Shown one piece after another: positions 25,123-35,683 of a stretch of 64,000 nucleotides of DNA. The DNA is taken from NCBI RefSeq assembly GCF_947241125.1, contig NZ_OX365700.1, positions 3,852,461 to 3,916,460 on the forward strand, read 5' to 3'. The first letter of the stretch is position 1; the number at the start of each line of letters is the position of its first letter. A program made the position numbers and the translations under genes. This DNA is from Nitrospira tepida (GTDB lineage Bacteria; Nitrospirota; Nitrospiria; Nitrospirales; Nitrospiraceae). The notes below the pieces were generated by a model that did no database searches, had not been told where the DNA came from, and saw only the letters and a program-made list of their open reading frames with translations.

Positions 25123-25901
25123 ACCCGGCGCAACTGGAACGGCTCCGTGAACAGCTGACGCGGCTGCGGCTCCTGAAGAGCCGCGAGCGGCTCGACGCCC
25201 TCTTACAGGAGGCGGCGGCCAAGGACCTGTCGTATGCGGACTTCCTCGATCAGGTCCTCAGTGAAGAAGTGACCGCCAAAGCGGAGAAGAACATTACGAT
25301 GCGCACCAGTCTCGCGCGGTTTCCGTTTGTGAAGAGTCTGGAGGTCTTCGACTTCGCCTACCAGCCGTCGCTGGATAAGAAGCAGATCCAGCAAGTGGCC
25401 ACCTGCCACTTCATCGAGCACGGCGAGAATCTCGTGATCTTGGGGCCGCCCGGGGTCGGCAAAAGCCACCTGGCCATCGGGCTGGGGCTCAAAGCGATCG
25501 AGCGAGGCTATCGGGTGTTGTTCACGACGGCCGCCGCCATGATCGCCACACTGACTCGAGCCCTGACGGAGAATCGGCTGGAGGACAAGCTGAAGCTCTA
25601 CACGATCCCGCGGTTACTGATCATCGATGAGATCGGCTATCTGCCCATTGACCGCACCGGGGCCAACTTGTTTTTCCAACTCATCTCGCGTCGCTACGAG
25701 AAGGGGCCGATGATTCTCACCAGTAACCAGAGTTTCGGGGCCTGGGGGGAGGTCTTCGGGGACCGGGTGCTGGCGACCGCGATCCTGGATCGGGTCCTGC
25801 ACCACGCCATCACCATCAATATCCGTGGTCATTCGTACCGGCTCAAGGAGAAACTTAAAGCCGGTTTGGTGCGCGTCGAAGAAGCCGCCACGACCACGTA
25901 A
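25119..25901 (+). CDS. istB: IS21-family helper ATPase IstB
   Basis: This 260-residue AAA+ ATPase is related to DnaC and assists IstA in target selection. The Walker A motif is ILGPPGVGKSHLAIGLGLKA, Walker B is RLLIIDEIGYLP, and the sensor region is MILTSNQSFGAWGEVFGD. An N-terminal helical segment (LERLREQLTRLRLLKSRERL) precedes the ATPase core. The ATG lies within the istA stop region (ATGA), so translation is coupled. It appears intact. Confidence 0.95.
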   Translation: MNPAQLERLREQLTRLRLLKSRERLDALLQEAAAKDLSYADFLDQVLSEEVTAKAEKNITMRTSLARFPFVKSLEVFDFAYQPSLDKKQIQQVATCHFIEHGENLVILGPPGVGKSHLAIGLGLKAIERGYRVLFTTAAAMIATLTRALTENRLEDKLKLYTIPRLLIIDEIGYLPIDRTGANLFFQLISRRYEKGPMILTSNQSFGAWGEVFGDRVLATAILDRVLHHAITINIRGHSYRLKEKLKAGLVRVEEAATTT

Positions 25902-25957
25902 CCAGGGTGGGGAGTTTTCGATGACCATAACTGGGGAAATTTGGGTGACCCTTGACA

Positions 25958-26182
25958 GGTCATCCGGGGCACTCCGTAAAACGGCCGTTGCAAGTACAGT
26001 TCATCGATCAGCCGCATCAACGTCAGATTCTCGGCCCGTTCGGGCACTGGCTCGTAGTAGTAGGTCGAGCGCGCCAGGCCCGCCACCACACACTGCTGCA
26101 CGATCGACACGGCACCCGGGTCGGCGTGGATCCATCCGCGGCGGGTCTCCCGCGGCACGCTCAGAGCTTTTTTCGCAGCCAC
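25958..26182 (-). pseudogene. IS3-family transposase OrfB, N-terminal fragment
   Basis: The first 75 codons of OrfB are preserved (SIVQQCVVAGLARSTYYYEP, LMRLIDELYLQRPFYGVPRM). They are cut at 25958 by the right end of the IS21-family element. OrfB overlaps orfA as in functional IS3 elements, where a programmed frameshift joins them. The integrase core between this piece and the C-terminal piece is lost. Confidence 0.85.
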
Positions 26183-26439
26183 TCCAGCTCCATCTTCAGG
26201 CGGCCGATCTCCTGGTACAGCGGGGCCGTCACCACCTCCTCGCTACGCCCCGTGCCCGCCAGACCTCGCCGGAACACCTCCGGCGCCCCGTCTAGCAACT
26301 GTCGCTTCCAATGGGCAATCACCGTCGGGTGCACACCATGGACGGCACTCAATTCACTCAGGGTCCGCACCCCCTTGATCGCCTCCACTGCCACCCGCGC
26401 GTTGAACTCCTCCGAATGGGTCTTCCGTTTTGGGGCCAT
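26161..26439 (-). CDS. IS3-family transposase OrfA
   Basis: This 92-residue protein has an N-terminal helix-turn-helix (FNARVAVEAIKGVRTLSELSAVHGVHPTVIAHWKRQLL) and a C-terminal leucine-rich coiled coil (LYQEIGRLKMELEWLRKKL) used for OrfA-OrfB contacts. It is intact, but without a whole OrfB it can at most act as a DNA-binding inhibitor of related elements. The ATG lies about 80 bp inside the right inverted repeat. Confidence 0.88.
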   Translation of the reverse strand: MAPKRKTHSEEFNARVAVEAIKGVRTLSELSAVHGVHPTVIAHWKRQLLDGAPEVFRRGLAGTGRSEEVVTAPLYQEIGRLKMELEWLRKKL

Positions 26440-26580
26440 AGGTGTCTCCCGGTTTTTGCGACGGTCGTTCTACCATAATTTCTTGGCTTCACGACCTGTC
26501 CAAAAAACGGGGGTAACTTCAATCTGTACGGGGGCACAGCGCCCGCATGGTTCCTCGACAGGACTCTCACTCTCCTACCC

Positions 26581-26650
26581 CTACTCGCTACGCCGCGCTT
26601 CGGATCTTGCCCGCAGGCGCAGGAACCAGAGTCTGGCCCGATCAAAATCA
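26581..26650 (-). pseudogene. Duplicated 3' end of an RND pump gene
   Basis: Codons on the minus strand read [20 protein letters not shown], nearly the same as the end of the MdtC-like pump ([20 protein letters not shown]) that stops at 27307. DNA identity over about 60 bp is high. No other part of a pump gene is present, so this is an isolated direct repeat of the gene end, on the far side of the third toxin-antitoxin pair. Confidence 0.6.
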
Positions 26651-26733
26651 AGTAAAGGGGTTAGGTCCCTCAAGCCTCGTCGCAGGTCGATTCCCGGAGT
26701 GATTTTTGATACACTTTTGTTCTGGAGGTTGAG

Positions 26734-26952
26734 TTGACAAAGCTGCTTCAAAAAGCGTTTGAGGAAGCATCGAAGCTCCCTGAGAATGAGCAGGATACGC
26801 TGGGTCGCATCTTGCTCGACGAACTGTCTTCTGAACGGCGCTGGGAAGAGCTTTTTGCCGGGTCGCACGATCTGCTGGCTGAGCTTGCCGAGCAAGCGGT
26901 GGCAGAGCACCGTGCCGGGCGGACCGAGAAGCTCGATCCGGCCAAGTTGTGA
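26734..26952 (+). CDS. Antitoxin-like protein of the third toxin-antitoxin pair
   Basis: This 72-residue acidic protein starts at TTG 26734, eight bases after a TCTGGAGG ribosome site. The pattern KAFEEASKLPENEQDTLGRILLDELSSERRWEELFAGSHDLLAELAEQAVAEHRAG is typical of antitoxins found before RelE/ParE toxins. It overlaps the toxin gene by four bases. The pair lies between two direct copies of the 3' end of the adjacent pump gene. Confidence 0.8.
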   Translation: MTKLLQKAFEEASKLPENEQDTLGRILLDELSSERRWEELFAGSHDLLAELAEQAVAEHRAGRTEKLDPAKL

Positions 26953-27230
26953 TCTCGCACACCACTGCGCAGTTCAGAAAACTACTTGCCGGCCTGCCGA
27001 CTGAGATTCAGCGTCAAGCGCGCCGGGCCTATCGCATCTTCCGCCAGAATCCGAATCATCCCAGTCTTCGTTTCAAGCCCGTCCATCCTACACAGCCAAT
27101 CTATTCTGTCCGGATCAGCCAGGACTATCGAGCGGTGGGAATCTTGGAAGGGGATGAGATCGTGTGGTACTGGATCGGCTCGCACGGGGATTACGATCGC
27201 CTTCTTTCACAAGGGCGACGGAAGCCCTAG
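26949..27230 (+). CDS. RelE/ParE-like toxin
   Basis: This 93-residue protein starts at GTG 26949, overlapping the antitoxin stop. Landmarks are FRKLLAGLPTEIQRQARRAYRIFRQNPNHPSLRFKPVHPTQPIYSVRISQDYRAVGILEGDEIVWYWIGSHGDYDRLL, a well-kept RelE-type toxin with the C-terminal HxxYDRLL ending. It is probably an mRNA-cleaving translation inhibitor. Appears intact. Confidence 0.85.
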   Translation: MISHTTAQFRKLLAGLPTEIQRQARRAYRIFRQNPNHPSLRFKPVHPTQPIYSVRISQDYRAVGILEGDEIVWYWIGSHGDYDRLLSQGRRKP

Positions 27231-27306
27231 CTGTCGGCTGGAGACTGAACGGAAACAATGCCCGTATAGCTCCACGACACAATTCCCGTTCCCCTAACCC
27301 TGTCCG

Positions 27307-30300
27307 CTACGCCGTCCGGGCCTCAGACCTCGCGCGCAGGCGCAGGAACCAGAGTCTCGCGCGATCGAGATAGAGGTACACGACCGGTGTCGTGTAGAGC
27401 GTGAGCAACTGGCTGACGAGCAGGCCGCCCACGATCGCAATGCCGAGCGGCCGCCTGAGCTCGGAACCCACCCCCATCCCGACGGCCAGCGGCAGCGCTC
27501 CCAGCAGGGCGGCCAGCGTCGTCATCAGGATCGGCCGGAACCGCAAGAGGCAGGCCTCGTAAATCGCTTCGGCCGGCCGCTTCCCCTCCCTGCGTTCCGC
27601 CTCCAAGGCAAAGTCGATCATGAGGATCGCGTTCTTCTTCACGATGCCGATCAACAGAATGATGCCGATGATGGCGACCATGCTCAGCTCCGTCTTGAGC
27701 AGCAGCAAGGCCAGCAGCGCCCCGACCCCGGCGGAGGGCAAGGTGGACAGGATCGTGAGCGGGTGGATGTAGCTTTCGTAGAGAATCCCCAACACGATGT
27801 AGACAGTCGCCAGCGCGGCGAAGATCAGCCAGGGCGCCGTATTCAACGACGATTGAAAGGCGCGCGCCGTCCCCTGGAAACTCCCGCGGATGGTCCCGGG
27901 CACGCCGATGTCCCGCATCGCCCGCTCGATCGCTTCCAAGGCCTGGCCGAGCGACACGCCCGGCGTCATGTTGAATGACAGCGTGACCCCGGGAAACTGA
28001 CCCTGGTGATTGACCGACAGCAAGGTCGATTTCGGCTCGTACCGCGCCACGGCGCTCAACGGCACCTGTGCGCCGCCAGACGACCGGATGTAGATGTCGT
28101 GCAGGGCTGCCGGGTCCTGCCAATACTCTCGCGCCACTCCCATCACCACATGGTACTGATTCAACGGGGTGTACATAATCGACACCTGCCGCTGGCCGAA
28201 GGCATCGTACAACGTGTCATCGATGAGCTGCGGCGTGAGCCCGAGCCGAGAAGCCGTTCCCCGGTCGTAGACGACCAGCGATTGCAATCCTTTGTCCTGC
28301 TGGTCGCTGTTGACATCGGCAATCTCCGGCAGGGTCCGCAGGACGCGCTCGACCCGCGGCGCCCAGGTGTTGAGCTCGGCGAGGTCCACGCTCTGAAGCG
28401 TGTACTGATACTGCGCGCTGCTGGCCCGGCCCCCGATGCGCAAGTCTTGAATCACCTGGAGATAGGTCGGCGCGCCGGGCACCCCCGCCAGTTGCCCCCG
28501 CAGCCTCGCGATAACCTGATCGGAGTTGATCTTCCGTTCCGCCAGCGGCTTGAGCACGATGAACATCCGGCCCATATTGGAGCTGCCGCTCGACCCGGCG
28601 AAGGCATCGACGGTCTCGACGGCCGGATCGCGCTGCACGATCTCCACGACCGTTTGGAGTTTCTGGCGCATGGCTTGAAACGAGGTATCTTGCGACGCCT
28701 GGATCGTCCCGAACAGCCGCCCGGTGTCCTGTTGGGGAAAGAACCCTTTGGGGACGATGCCGTAGAGGTAGACGCTCAATCCCATGGTCGCGAGCGTCGC
28801 CGACAGCATCAGCAACGGATGCCGCAGCACCCAAGCCAGGCTCCCGGCATAGCCGGTCCGCAGCGATTCGAACAGGCGCTCGCTGGTTCGATAACACCAC
28901 CCGTGCTGCTGGCCCTGCTCGGGCTTGAGCAGCCGCGCGCACATCATCGGGGTCAGGGTCAGCGAGACCACGAGCGAGATCAGGATCGCGCTCGACAGGG
29001 TCACCGCAAACTCCCGGAACAAGCGGCCGATCATCCCGCCCAGCAGGAGAATCGGCAGAAACACGGCGACCAGCGAGAGCGTGATGGAGAGGACGGTGAA
29101 GGCGATCTCCTGCGCCCCGCGGAACGCGGCCTGAAGCGGCGGCATCCCCTGTTCGCGGTACCGGCTGATGTTTTCGACGACGACGATCGCGTCATCGACC
29201 ACAAAGCCGGTGGCGATGGCCAATGCCATCAGCGACAGGTTGTCGAGGCTGTAATCGAAGAGGTACATGACGCCGAAGGTGCTGACGAGCGAGACCGGCA
29301 CGGCCACGCTGGGGATGAGGGTCGCCCGCGGGCTCCGAAGAAACAGGAACACGACCAGGATCACCAGCAGGACGGAAATGACCAGCGTGCGTTCCACGTC
29401 ATGCAACGACGCGCGGATCACGGGGGTGCGGTCCATCACGATCGCGAGCGTCATGTTGCCGGGAACGGACGCCTGAATTTCGGGAAACCGCGCCTGAATC
29501 CGGTCTACGGTTTCGATAACGTTTGCGCCAGGCTGGCGGCTGATGATCATCAAGACCGCAGGCATGCCGTTCGAGAGCCCGATCGTCCGGAGGTCCTCCA
29601 CCGAATCCTCGACCCGGCCCACGTCGGCGAGGCGCACGGCCCGCCCGTCCCGATAGGACACGATCAAGGGCAGGTAGTCCTCGGCTACATGAAGCTGATC
29701 GTTGGCCCGGATCTGCCAGGTCCGGGATTCATCCTCCAGATACCCCTTCGGCCGGTTGACGTTGGTCGTGCTCAACACCTGCCTGATATCACCCAGCCCG
29801 ATCCCGTACTTGTTCAGCGCGGTGGGGTTCAGCTCCACGCGCACGGCCGGCAGCGAGCCGCCTCCCACGTAGACCTGGCCCACGCCTTCGATCTGCGACA
29901 GCTTCTGTTGCACGATGCTGGAAGCCACGTCGTACAGCTTGCCTCGGCCCACGACCTCCGAGGTCAGCGCCAGGATCATGATCGGCGCGTCGGCCGGATT
30001 GATCTTGTGATAGCGAGGATTCCGCGGCAGATTGGCCGGCAGGTCCGCCCGCGCGGCGGCGATCGCCGCCTGCACGTCCCGCGCGGCGCCGTCGATGTTG
30101 CGGTTCAGATCAAATTGCAGGGTGATGCCGGTCGATCCAAGAGAACTGGTCGAGGTCATTTCGGTCACGCCCGCGATCCTGGTGAATTGGCGCTCCAGCG
30201 GCGCCGCCACGGCGGTGGCCATGACCTCGGGGCTTGCGCCAGGCAGCTCGGCCGAGACTTGAATCGTCGGAAACTCGACTTGCGGCAACGAAGCGACGGG

Positions 30301-30396
30301 GAGAAACCGGAAGGCGACGGCGCCGACCAGCGTGACGCCGATCGTCAGCAAGGTGGTAGCCACAGGCCGCCTGATGAAGGGAGCGGAGAGATTCAT
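27307..30396 (-). CDS. mdtC: RND multidrug efflux permease, MdtC-like
   Basis: This 1029-residue inner-membrane proton-driven efflux pump has twelve helices and two large periplasmic loops. The N-terminus [20 protein letters not shown] and the helix-4 segment [19 protein letters not shown] (proton-relay Asp pair) are standard for the HAE1/MdtBC group. The second half has the repeat unit [28 protein letters not shown]. The ATG overlaps the stop of the paired pump gene (ATGA), so both are made together. MdtB and MdtC homologues form heterotrimers; substrates in E. coli include bile salts and novobiocin. The local substrate is unknown. Confidence 0.93.
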   Translation of the reverse strand: MNLSAPFIRRPVATTLLTIGVTLVGAVAFRFLPVASLPQVEFPTIQVSAELPGASPEVMATAVAAPLERQFTRIAGVTEMTSTSSLGSTGITLQFDLNRNIDGAARDVQAAIAAARADLPANLPRNPRYHKINPADAPIMILALTSEVVGRGKLYDVASSIVQQKLSQIEGVGQVYVGGGSLPAVRVELNPTALNKYGIGLGDIRQVLSTTNVNRPKGYLEDESRTWQIRANDQLHVAEDYLPLIVSYRDGRAVRLADVGRVEDSVEDLRTIGLSNGMPAVLMIISRQPGANVIETVDRIQARFPEIQASVPGNMTLAIVMDRTPVIRASLHDVERTLVISVLLVILVVFLFLRSPRATLIPSVAVPVSLVSTFGVMYLFDYSLDNLSLMALAIATGFVVDDAIVVVENISRYREQGMPPLQAAFRGAQEIAFTVLSITLSLVAVFLPILLLGGMIGRLFREFAVTLSSAILISLVVSLTLTPMMCARLLKPEQGQQHGWCYRTSERLFESLRTGYAGSLAWVLRHPLLMLSATLATMGLSVYLYGIVPKGFFPQQDTGRLFGTIQASQDTSFQAMRQKLQTVVEIVQRDPAVETVDAFAGSSGSSNMGRMFIVLKPLAERKINSDQVIARLRGQLAGVPGAPTYLQVIQDLRIGGRASSAQYQYTLQSVDLAELNTWAPRVERVLRTLPEIADVNSDQQDKGLQSLVVYDRGTASRLGLTPQLIDDTLYDAFGQRQVSIMYTPLNQYHVVMGVAREYWQDPAALHDIYIRSSGGAQVPLSAVARYEPKSTLLSVNHQGQFPGVTLSFNMTPGVSLGQALEAIERAMRDIGVPGTIRGSFQGTARAFQSSLNTAPWLIFAALATVYIVLGILYESYIHPLTILSTLPSAGVGALLALLLLKTELSMVAIIGIILLIGIVKKNAILMIDFALEAERREGKRPAEAIYEACLLRFRPILMTTLAALLGALPLAVGMGVGSELRRPLGIAIVGGLLVSQLLTLYTTPVVYLYLDRARLWFLRLRARSEARTA

Positions 30397-33300
30397 GCCG
30401 GTCCCGAACCGAAGACCTCCTCGGAGGAGGCCGGAACGCGGCCGGCCTTCATGCGGCGCGCCAGCCGGTCGAATGCCAGATAGACCACGGGCGTCGTGTA
30501 GAGCGTGAGCAGTTGGCTCAGGATCAGCCCGCCGACGATCGAGAGCCCCAAGGGCCGGCGCAGCTCGGACCCGACGCCCGAGCCCAAGGCAAGCGGCAAG
30601 GCCGCCAGCAACGCGGCCATCGTCGTCATCATGATCGGGCGGAAGCGCAGGAGACAGGCCTCGTAGATCGCCTCCTCCGGCCGCTTGCCCTCTTTGCGTT
30701 CCGCATCCAGCGCAAAGTCGATCATCATGATCGCGTTCTTCTTGACGATGCCTATGAGGAGGATGACGCCGATCAGCGCCATCACACTGAAGTCCATGCC
30801 CGCCAACATCAAGGCCAGCAGCGCGCCCACCCCGGCGGAGGGCAAGGTAGACAGGATCGTCAGCGGATGGATATAGCTCTCGTAGAGAATCCCGAGCACG
30901 ATATAGACCGTGACGAGGGCCGCCAGGATCAGCCAGGGTTGATTGACCAGCGCGACTTGAAAGGCCTGGGCCGTGCCCTGGAACCTGCCGCGAATGCTGG
31001 TTGGCAAGCCGATGTCCAGCGCGGCCCGCTCGATCGCCGCCACGGCATTGCCCAGCGACCGACCCGGCGCCACGTTGAACGACAGGGTGACGGCAGGAAA
31101 CTGGCCCTGCCGGCTGATGAGGAGCGGCGCGGTTGTCTCGGCAACCTGCGTAAAGACGCTCAGCGGCACCTGCCCGCCGGCCGCGGATCGCACGTCCAGA
31201 AACTCCAACGCCTGCGGTCCACGCTGAAATTCCGGCCTGACTTCGAGAATCACCCGGTACTGGTTCAACTGAGTGAACATCGTGGAGACCTGCCGCTGGC
31301 CGAAGGCGTTGTACAACGTATCGGCGATCAGTTGCGGCGTGATCCCGAGCCGCGAGGCCGTGTTCCGGTCGATCGTCACGAGGGCGGCCAGCCCCTGAGT
31401 CTGCTGGTCGCTGCTTACGTCACGCAGTTCCGGCAGCGCTTGCAAGGCCCCCACCAATTTCGGCGCCCAGCGCGCAAGCTCCTCCTGGTCCGCGTCTTCG
31501 AGTGTGTACTGATACTGGGTGCGGCTGACCCGGTCCTCGACCGTGAGGTCCTGCACCGGCTGCATGAACAGGGTGATGCCCTGCACGGCGGCGGCGCGTT
31601 CCTGCAGGCGGCGGATGACCTCGCTCGCGCCCGCGTCCCGCTCCGACAAGGGCTTGAGATTGATCTGCATGCGCCCGCTGTTGAGCGTCGTATTGATGCC
31701 GTCCACGCCGATGAACGAAGACAGGCTCTCGACCGCGGGATCTTCCAGGACGACTTTGGCCAGCTCCTGTTGCCGCTCGGCCATCGCCGGGAAGGAAATG
31801 GTTTCCGCCGCTTGGGTCATGCCCAGGATCACTCCCGTGTCCTGCACGGGGAAGAAGCCCTTCGGCACGACGAGATAGAGGACGACCGTCAGGACCAGCG
31901 TCCCGATCGCGACCGCCAAGGTCAGCGGCTGATGGGCCAGCACCCATCGTAATGTGCGGTCGTACCCGGCGAGCATACGGTCAAACAGACCCTGGAGCGC
32001 TCCCGAGAGCGCCCCCTGCTGCTCAGCCGAACCGCGCCGGAGCAGCCGCGCGCACATCATCGGCGTCAAGGTCAGCGAGACGACGGCCGAGATCAGGATC
32101 GTCACGCTCAGGGTGACCGCGAACTCCCGGAACAGCCGCCCGACGACGTCGCCCATGAAAAGGAGCGGGATCAAGACGGCGACCAGCGAGACGGTCAGCG
32201 ACAGAATCGTAAAGGCAATTTGCTTGGAGCCGGCAAGCGCCGCCTGCAGCGGCGACTCGCCCCGTTCGAGGTAGCGGGCGATGTTCTCGATCATGACGAT
32301 CGCGTCGTCTACGACGAACCCCGTCGCGATCGTCAGCGCCATCAGCGTCAGATTGTTCAGGCTGAACCCGAGGAGATACATGGCGCCGAAGGTCCCGATC
32401 AGCGACAGGGGCACGGCGGCGGCGGGGATGACGGTGGCGGAGAGCGTCCGCAAGAACAGGAAGATCACCAGGATGACAAGCGCCACCGCCAACATCAGCT
32501 CGAACTGCACGTCGCGGACCGAGGCCCTGATCGACGTGGTCCGATCAGTCAGGACCGTGACGCGGACGGAGGACGGAAGGGCCCGCTCCAGTTGCGGGAG
32601 CAGTTTCTTCACCCGGTCCGCCACCTCGATCACGTTCGCGCCAGGCTGCCGCTGGATGTTCACGATCACAGCCGGCTGGTCGTTCATCCAGGCCGCCTGC
32701 TTCACGTTCTCCACGTCGTCGATGGCGTCGGCCACGTCGGACAAATGTACGGGCGCGCCGTTCCGGTAGGCCACGATCAGCGGCTGGTATTCCTTGCTCG
32801 ACAGGAGCTGATCGGTCGCGTTGATGATCGAGGCCCGCCTCGGCCCGTCGAAAGACCCCTTGGCCTGGTTGACGTTGGCCTCCGCCACGACGCGGCGGAG
32901 ATCTTCGAGGGTCAGTCCATAGGCGGACAGGGCGCGCGGATTGGCCCTGATGCGCACGGCCGGCCGCTGCCCTCCCCCGATGCTGACCAACCCCACGCCC
33001 GACAACTGGGAAATCTTTTGCGCCAGGCGGGTTTCCGCGAGGTCTTCGACCTGGGGAAGAGGCAGCTCGTTGGACGTGAGGGCTAAGGTGAGGATCGGCG
33101 CGTCCGCCGGGTTCACCTTGCTGTAGACGGGCGGATTGGGCAGGTCCCTCGGCAAAAACGTGGAAGCCGTGTTGATGGCGGCCTGCACCTGCTGCTCGGC
33201 CACGTCCAAATCCAGATCGAGGCTGAACTGCAGGGTCACGACCGAGCTGCCGCCGGAGCTGGTCGAGGTCATCTGCTTCAGACCCGGCATCTGGCCGAAC

Positions 33301-33509
33301 TGCCGTTCAAGCGGGGCCGTGACGGACGAGGCCATCACATCGGGACTGGCGCCGGGATACAGGGTCAGCACCCGAATGGTCGGATAATCGACTTGGGGAA
33401 GGGCCGAAACCGGCAGGTGGCGATAGGCGACGAGGCCGGCCAACAGGAGGGCCACCATGGTCAGGGCCGTTGCGACCGGCCGGAGGATAAAGAGACGGGA
33501 GGGATTCAC
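30393..33509 (-). CDS. mdtB: RND multidrug efflux permease, MdtB-like
   Basis: This 1038-residue partner pump is 45-50 % alike by eye to the following gene. It starts at GTG 33509 ([20 protein letters not shown]), which lies within the last codons of the membrane fusion protein gene (ATGTGA overlap). The reading frame is open much further upstream, but that part is antisense-like and not protein. Landmarks are [19 protein letters not shown] and [28 protein letters not shown]. It acts with the fusion protein and the second pump, needing an outer-membrane channel that is not encoded next to them. Confidence 0.93.
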   Translation of the reverse strand: MNPSRLFILRPVATALTMVALLLAGLVAYRHLPVSALPQVDYPTIRVLTLYPGASPDVMASSVTAPLERQFGQMPGLKQMTSTSSGGSSVVTLQFSLDLDLDVAEQQVQAAINTASTFLPRDLPNPPVYSKVNPADAPILTLALTSNELPLPQVEDLAETRLAQKISQLSGVGLVSIGGGQRPAVRIRANPRALSAYGLTLEDLRRVVAEANVNQAKGSFDGPRRASIINATDQLLSSKEYQPLIVAYRNGAPVHLSDVADAIDDVENVKQAAWMNDQPAVIVNIQRQPGANVIEVADRVKKLLPQLERALPSSVRVTVLTDRTTSIRASVRDVQFELMLAVALVILVIFLFLRTLSATVIPAAAVPLSLIGTFGAMYLLGFSLNNLTLMALTIATGFVVDDAIVMIENIARYLERGESPLQAALAGSKQIAFTILSLTVSLVAVLIPLLFMGDVVGRLFREFAVTLSVTILISAVVSLTLTPMMCARLLRRGSAEQQGALSGALQGLFDRMLAGYDRTLRWVLAHQPLTLAVAIGTLVLTVVLYLVVPKGFFPVQDTGVILGMTQAAETISFPAMAERQQELAKVVLEDPAVESLSSFIGVDGINTTLNSGRMQINLKPLSERDAGASEVIRRLQERAAAVQGITLFMQPVQDLTVEDRVSRTQYQYTLEDADQEELARWAPKLVGALQALPELRDVSSDQQTQGLAALVTIDRNTASRLGITPQLIADTLYNAFGQRQVSTMFTQLNQYRVILEVRPEFQRGPQALEFLDVRSAAGGQVPLSVFTQVAETTAPLLISRQGQFPAVTLSFNVAPGRSLGNAVAAIERAALDIGLPTSIRGRFQGTAQAFQVALVNQPWLILAALVTVYIVLGILYESYIHPLTILSTLPSAGVGALLALMLAGMDFSVMALIGVILLIGIVKKNAIMMIDFALDAERKEGKRPEEAIYEACLLRFRPIMMTTMAALLAALPLALGSGVGSELRRPLGLSIVGGLILSQLLTLYTTPVVYLAFDRLARRMKAGRVPASSEEVFGSGPA

Positions 33510-34807
33510 ATTGGTTTCCTCGTCGGACGGGAGAGTTGGGCTTGCGGAGCTGCTTCGGAACTTGCCTGCGGCTGGTCGGCTGCGACTGCCGGCGGCCGCA
33601 CCTCCACCTTGGTCCCATTCCGCAGCTTCTCCGTCCCTTCCACCACGACCAGTTCCTCCGGCGCCACGCCCTTCTCGATCGAGGCGTCCTCGGCATGCGT
33701 GACACCCACGTCTACCGGACGGACCTCGACCGTTTGCTCGCCGGCCTGATCCCGCTTCACGATGTAGACGAAGGCGCCTTGCGGCCCCCGTTGGACCGAT
33801 ACGGACGGCACGATCGTGACGCCCCGTTTGGTGTCCAACAACAGCCGCGCGTTGACAAACTGGTTGGGGAACAGCTCGTTCTGCTCGTTCGCAAAGACCG
33901 CCTTGAGCCGGACCGTGCCGGTGTTGGGATCGATCTGGTTGTCCACCGTCAGCAACGAACCGCTTGCCAGCCGCTGCTTGTGCTCGCGATCGAAGGCCTC
34001 GACCGGCAGTTGTTCGCCGACTTTGAGCTTGTCCAACACCGGCGGAAGGTTGTCTTCGGGAATCGTGAAGACCACCGTGATCGGCTGGAGCTGGGTGATG
34101 ACCAGGAGCCCATTGGGATCGTTGGCGCGGACCATGTTGCCGACATCCACGAGCCGCAACCCAACCCGTCCGTCGATGGGCGCGGTGATGCGGCAATAGG
34201 TGAGTTGCAACTTCGCGTTGTCGATCTGCCCTTGATCGGCCTTGACGATGCCCTCGTACTGGCGCACCAGCGCCTCTTGTGTGTCGAGCTGTTGCTTGGG
34301 CACGAAGCCCTGCTTGACCAAACCGCGATAGCGCTCCAGGTCGAGTTGCGCGTTCTTGAGTTGCGCCAGGTCCCGCGCCATCTGCCCTTGCGCCTGGGTC
34401 AACTGCACTTCGAAAGGGCGCGGATCGATCTGCGCCAACAGATCTCCCTTGCGCACCATCTGGCCTTCTTGAAACAGCACCTGCATCAATTGCCCATCGA
34501 CCCGACTGCGCACCGTGACGGTATTGAAGGGGACGACCGTGCCGAGACCGTTCAGGTAGATCCCGATGTCTCCGGTTCTGGCTGCCGCGGCGATGACCGG
34601 CACGCTGCTGGCTCCGGTGTTGCGCCCTTGGCCCGCGCGCAACTGGCCCTCGCCGGATTTCGTGACCAGCGCGTAGGCGCCGAAGGCGATCAGGCTCAGG
34701 ACCAGCAACCCGATCGACCATCGCTTCACCAGGCGGGCGACGCGCACCCGTTCGGGCATGTCCCGCTGCGATGACGGAGGGGGAAGCGGAGGCTGGGCGT
34801 GGCTCAT
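33506..34807 (-). CDS. mdtA: RND periplasmic membrane fusion protein, MdtA-like
   Basis: This 433-residue protein has one N-terminal membrane segment (residues about 29-48) and then the adaptor domains in order: beta barrel and lipoyl half ([26 protein letters not shown]), coiled-coil hairpin (residues about 120-185), second lipoyl half ([20 protein letters not shown]) and barrel ([13 protein letters not shown]). The C-terminal tail is Pro/Ala/Gln-rich. It bridges the RND pumps to an outer-membrane channel. Start and stop overlap the neighbours by four bases, marking one operon. Confidence 0.93.
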   Translation of the reverse strand: MSHAQPPLPPPSSQRDMPERVRVARLVKRWSIGLLVLSLIAFGAYALVTKSGEGQLRAGQGRNTGASSVPVIAAAARTGDIGIYLNGLGTVVPFNTVTVRSRVDGQLMQVLFQEGQMVRKGDLLAQIDPRPFEVQLTQAQGQMARDLAQLKNAQLDLERYRGLVKQGFVPKQQLDTQEALVRQYEGIVKADQGQIDNAKLQLTYCRITAPIDGRVGLRLVDVGNMVRANDPNGLLVITQLQPITVVFTIPEDNLPPVLDKLKVGEQLPVEAFDREHKQRLASGSLLTVDNQIDPNTGTVRLKAVFANEQNELFPNQFVNARLLLDTKRGVTIVPSVSVQRGPQGAFVYIVKRDQAGEQTVEVRPVDVGVTHAEDASIEKGVAPEELVVVEGTEKLRNGTKVEVRPPAVAADQPQASSEAAPQAQLSRPTRKPM

Positions 34808-35283
34808 GGTTGCGATCCCTGTTCAGGCCGGGGCTCAGGCTGAGGTTCAGACTCCGCCTCCCTGCTCCCTAGCGGCAGGCGTTCCCGCGCGGCGCGCAGA
34901 TAGTCTCGCGAGACCTGCCAGCGTTGCTTCAGCTTGGCGTAGAGGGTATCGAGCCTGGCCCCCTGGTCAGCAGACAGTTTCGTCTTGATCTCGTTGACGC
35001 CCTGGTCCACGATCCGGTCCAGCTCCGGCTGGTGCTTGGCCCGCAACTCCAGGATTTGAATGTGCGCGCGACTCACGATCGGCTCGATCGCCTGCGATTG
35101 TGCCTGGGTCAAGGACAATTCCTCGGCCAGCCGCTTCATCAACCGTTCCTGCCGGCCGGCGGGACCACGTTCCCAGCGCTGCTTCTGCTCGTAGTGCTGA
35201 TAGAGGATCGTTCCCCCCAGGCCGGTCAATACGCCGGCGAGGAACAGAACCAGCAGGCCGCCCCAGAGTTTGGCTTGTGTCAT
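34804..35283 (-). CDS. Membrane-anchored Spy/CnrX-like periplasmic protein
   Basis: This 159-residue protein has one N-terminal membrane helix (residues about 7-26) followed by a helical, charged periplasmic domain of the Spy/CpxP/CnrX heavy-metal-resistance type ([72 protein letters not shown]). CnrX relatives sense metal and work with an anti-sigma factor. This gene lies between the anti-sigma candidate and the pump genes, which supports a sensor role. The start at 35283 is preferred over an upstream ATG at 35334. Confidence 0.75.
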   Translation of the reverse strand: MTQAKLWGGLLVLFLAGVLTGLGGTILYQHYEQKQRWERGPAGRQERLMKRLAEELSLTQAQSQAIEPIVSRAHIQILELRAKHQPELDRIVDQGVNEIKTKLSADQGARLDTLYAKLKQRWQVSRDYLRAARERLPLGSREAESEPQPEPRPEQGSQP

Positions 35284-35359
35284 GAGCCTGTTCTCCGTCG
35301 CATCGTGATAGGCCGCCGGACTGTCGCGTGGCATCGTGCAGGCTGTTCAGACAGGTCGC

Positions 35360-35683
35360 TCATCTTGACCAGTCGCCGAGCGGCGCTCCTGCATCGAGTT
35401 CATCCGACAAGAGCGAGACCACCTCGACCCTATGCGGCTCCGTATAGAGCAGCGCGGAGCCGGCAAAGATCAGGGCAAAGACGGCAGCCGCCGCAGCGGT
35501 TCGCCAGACCAACTGATCGATCCAGACCGGCGCCCGGAGCGGCCGGCTGCCGGCCTCCGACCGGATGCGGTCCATGAGGCGGCCGGTCCATTCAGCCCCC
35601 AAGGGAGGCACGGGCCGAGCGCGATGTACGGCCGGCCAGACCTGTTCCAGCTTGTCGAGCTCCCTCTTCCTGCGGTCCTTCAT
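35360..35683 (-). CDS. Membrane protein, candidate anti-sigma factor
   Basis: This 107-residue protein has a cytoplasmic N-terminal region (MKDRRKRELDKLEQVWPAVHRARPVPPLGAEWTGRLMDRIRSEA), one membrane helix (residues about 60-82, VWRTAAAAAVFALIFAGSALLY) and a short periplasmic tail. It overlaps the sigma gene by four bases (ATGA). An immediately downstream single-pass protein with a basic cytoplasmic head is the usual layout for an ECF anti-sigma factor. No zinc-binding HxxxCxxC motif is present. Role is inferred from position. Confidence 0.65.
   Translation of the reverse strand: MKDRRKRELDKLEQVWPAVHRARPVPPLGAEWTGRLMDRIRSEAGSRPLRAPVWIDQLVWRTAAAAAVFALIFAGSALLYTEPHRVEVVSLLSDELDAGAPLGDWSR

Larger units (their letters stand above)
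23710..25957 (+). mobile_element. IS21-family insertion sequence, complete
   Basis: The element begins TGTCAGCGGTCATCC and ends, read inward from the other strand, TGTCAAGGGTCACCC. The two ends match over about 50 bases and contain the repeated TCCCCA and TGGTCAT blocks typical of IS21 multiple terminal repeats. It carries istA and istB in the normal overlapping order. No target duplication is visible (flanks TTCACG and GGTCAT), and the host gene lacks about 150 codons at this point, so a deletion or recombination accompanied the insertion. Confidence 0.88.
23335..26521 (-). mobile_element. IS3-family insertion sequence, broken by an IS21-family element
   Basis: Inverted ends begin with TG and match over about 22 of 27 bases (TGAGCTTCCCCCC at 23335, TGAAGTTACCCCC from 26521 on the other strand, both running into TTTGGACAGG). 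A 3-bp target duplication ATC flanks them (23332-23334 and 26522-26524), as usual for IS3. Inside are orfA, two pieces of orfB and an intact IS21-type element. The middle of orfB is missing, so this IS cannot move by itself. It inserted just past the second attC-like site. Confidence 0.8.

Noticed and set aside
28006..30483. Very long open frame (825 codons) antisense to the MdtC-like pump gene
   Set aside because: Composition is dominated by Arg, His, Asp and Gln with no domain pattern. It is the expected shadow of a GC-rich pump gene.
33510..34721. Upstream extension of the MdtB-like pump frame to 1442 codons
   Set aside because: The extra part overlaps the fusion protein gene in another frame and has no protein-like pattern. 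The pump homology starts at GTG 33509.
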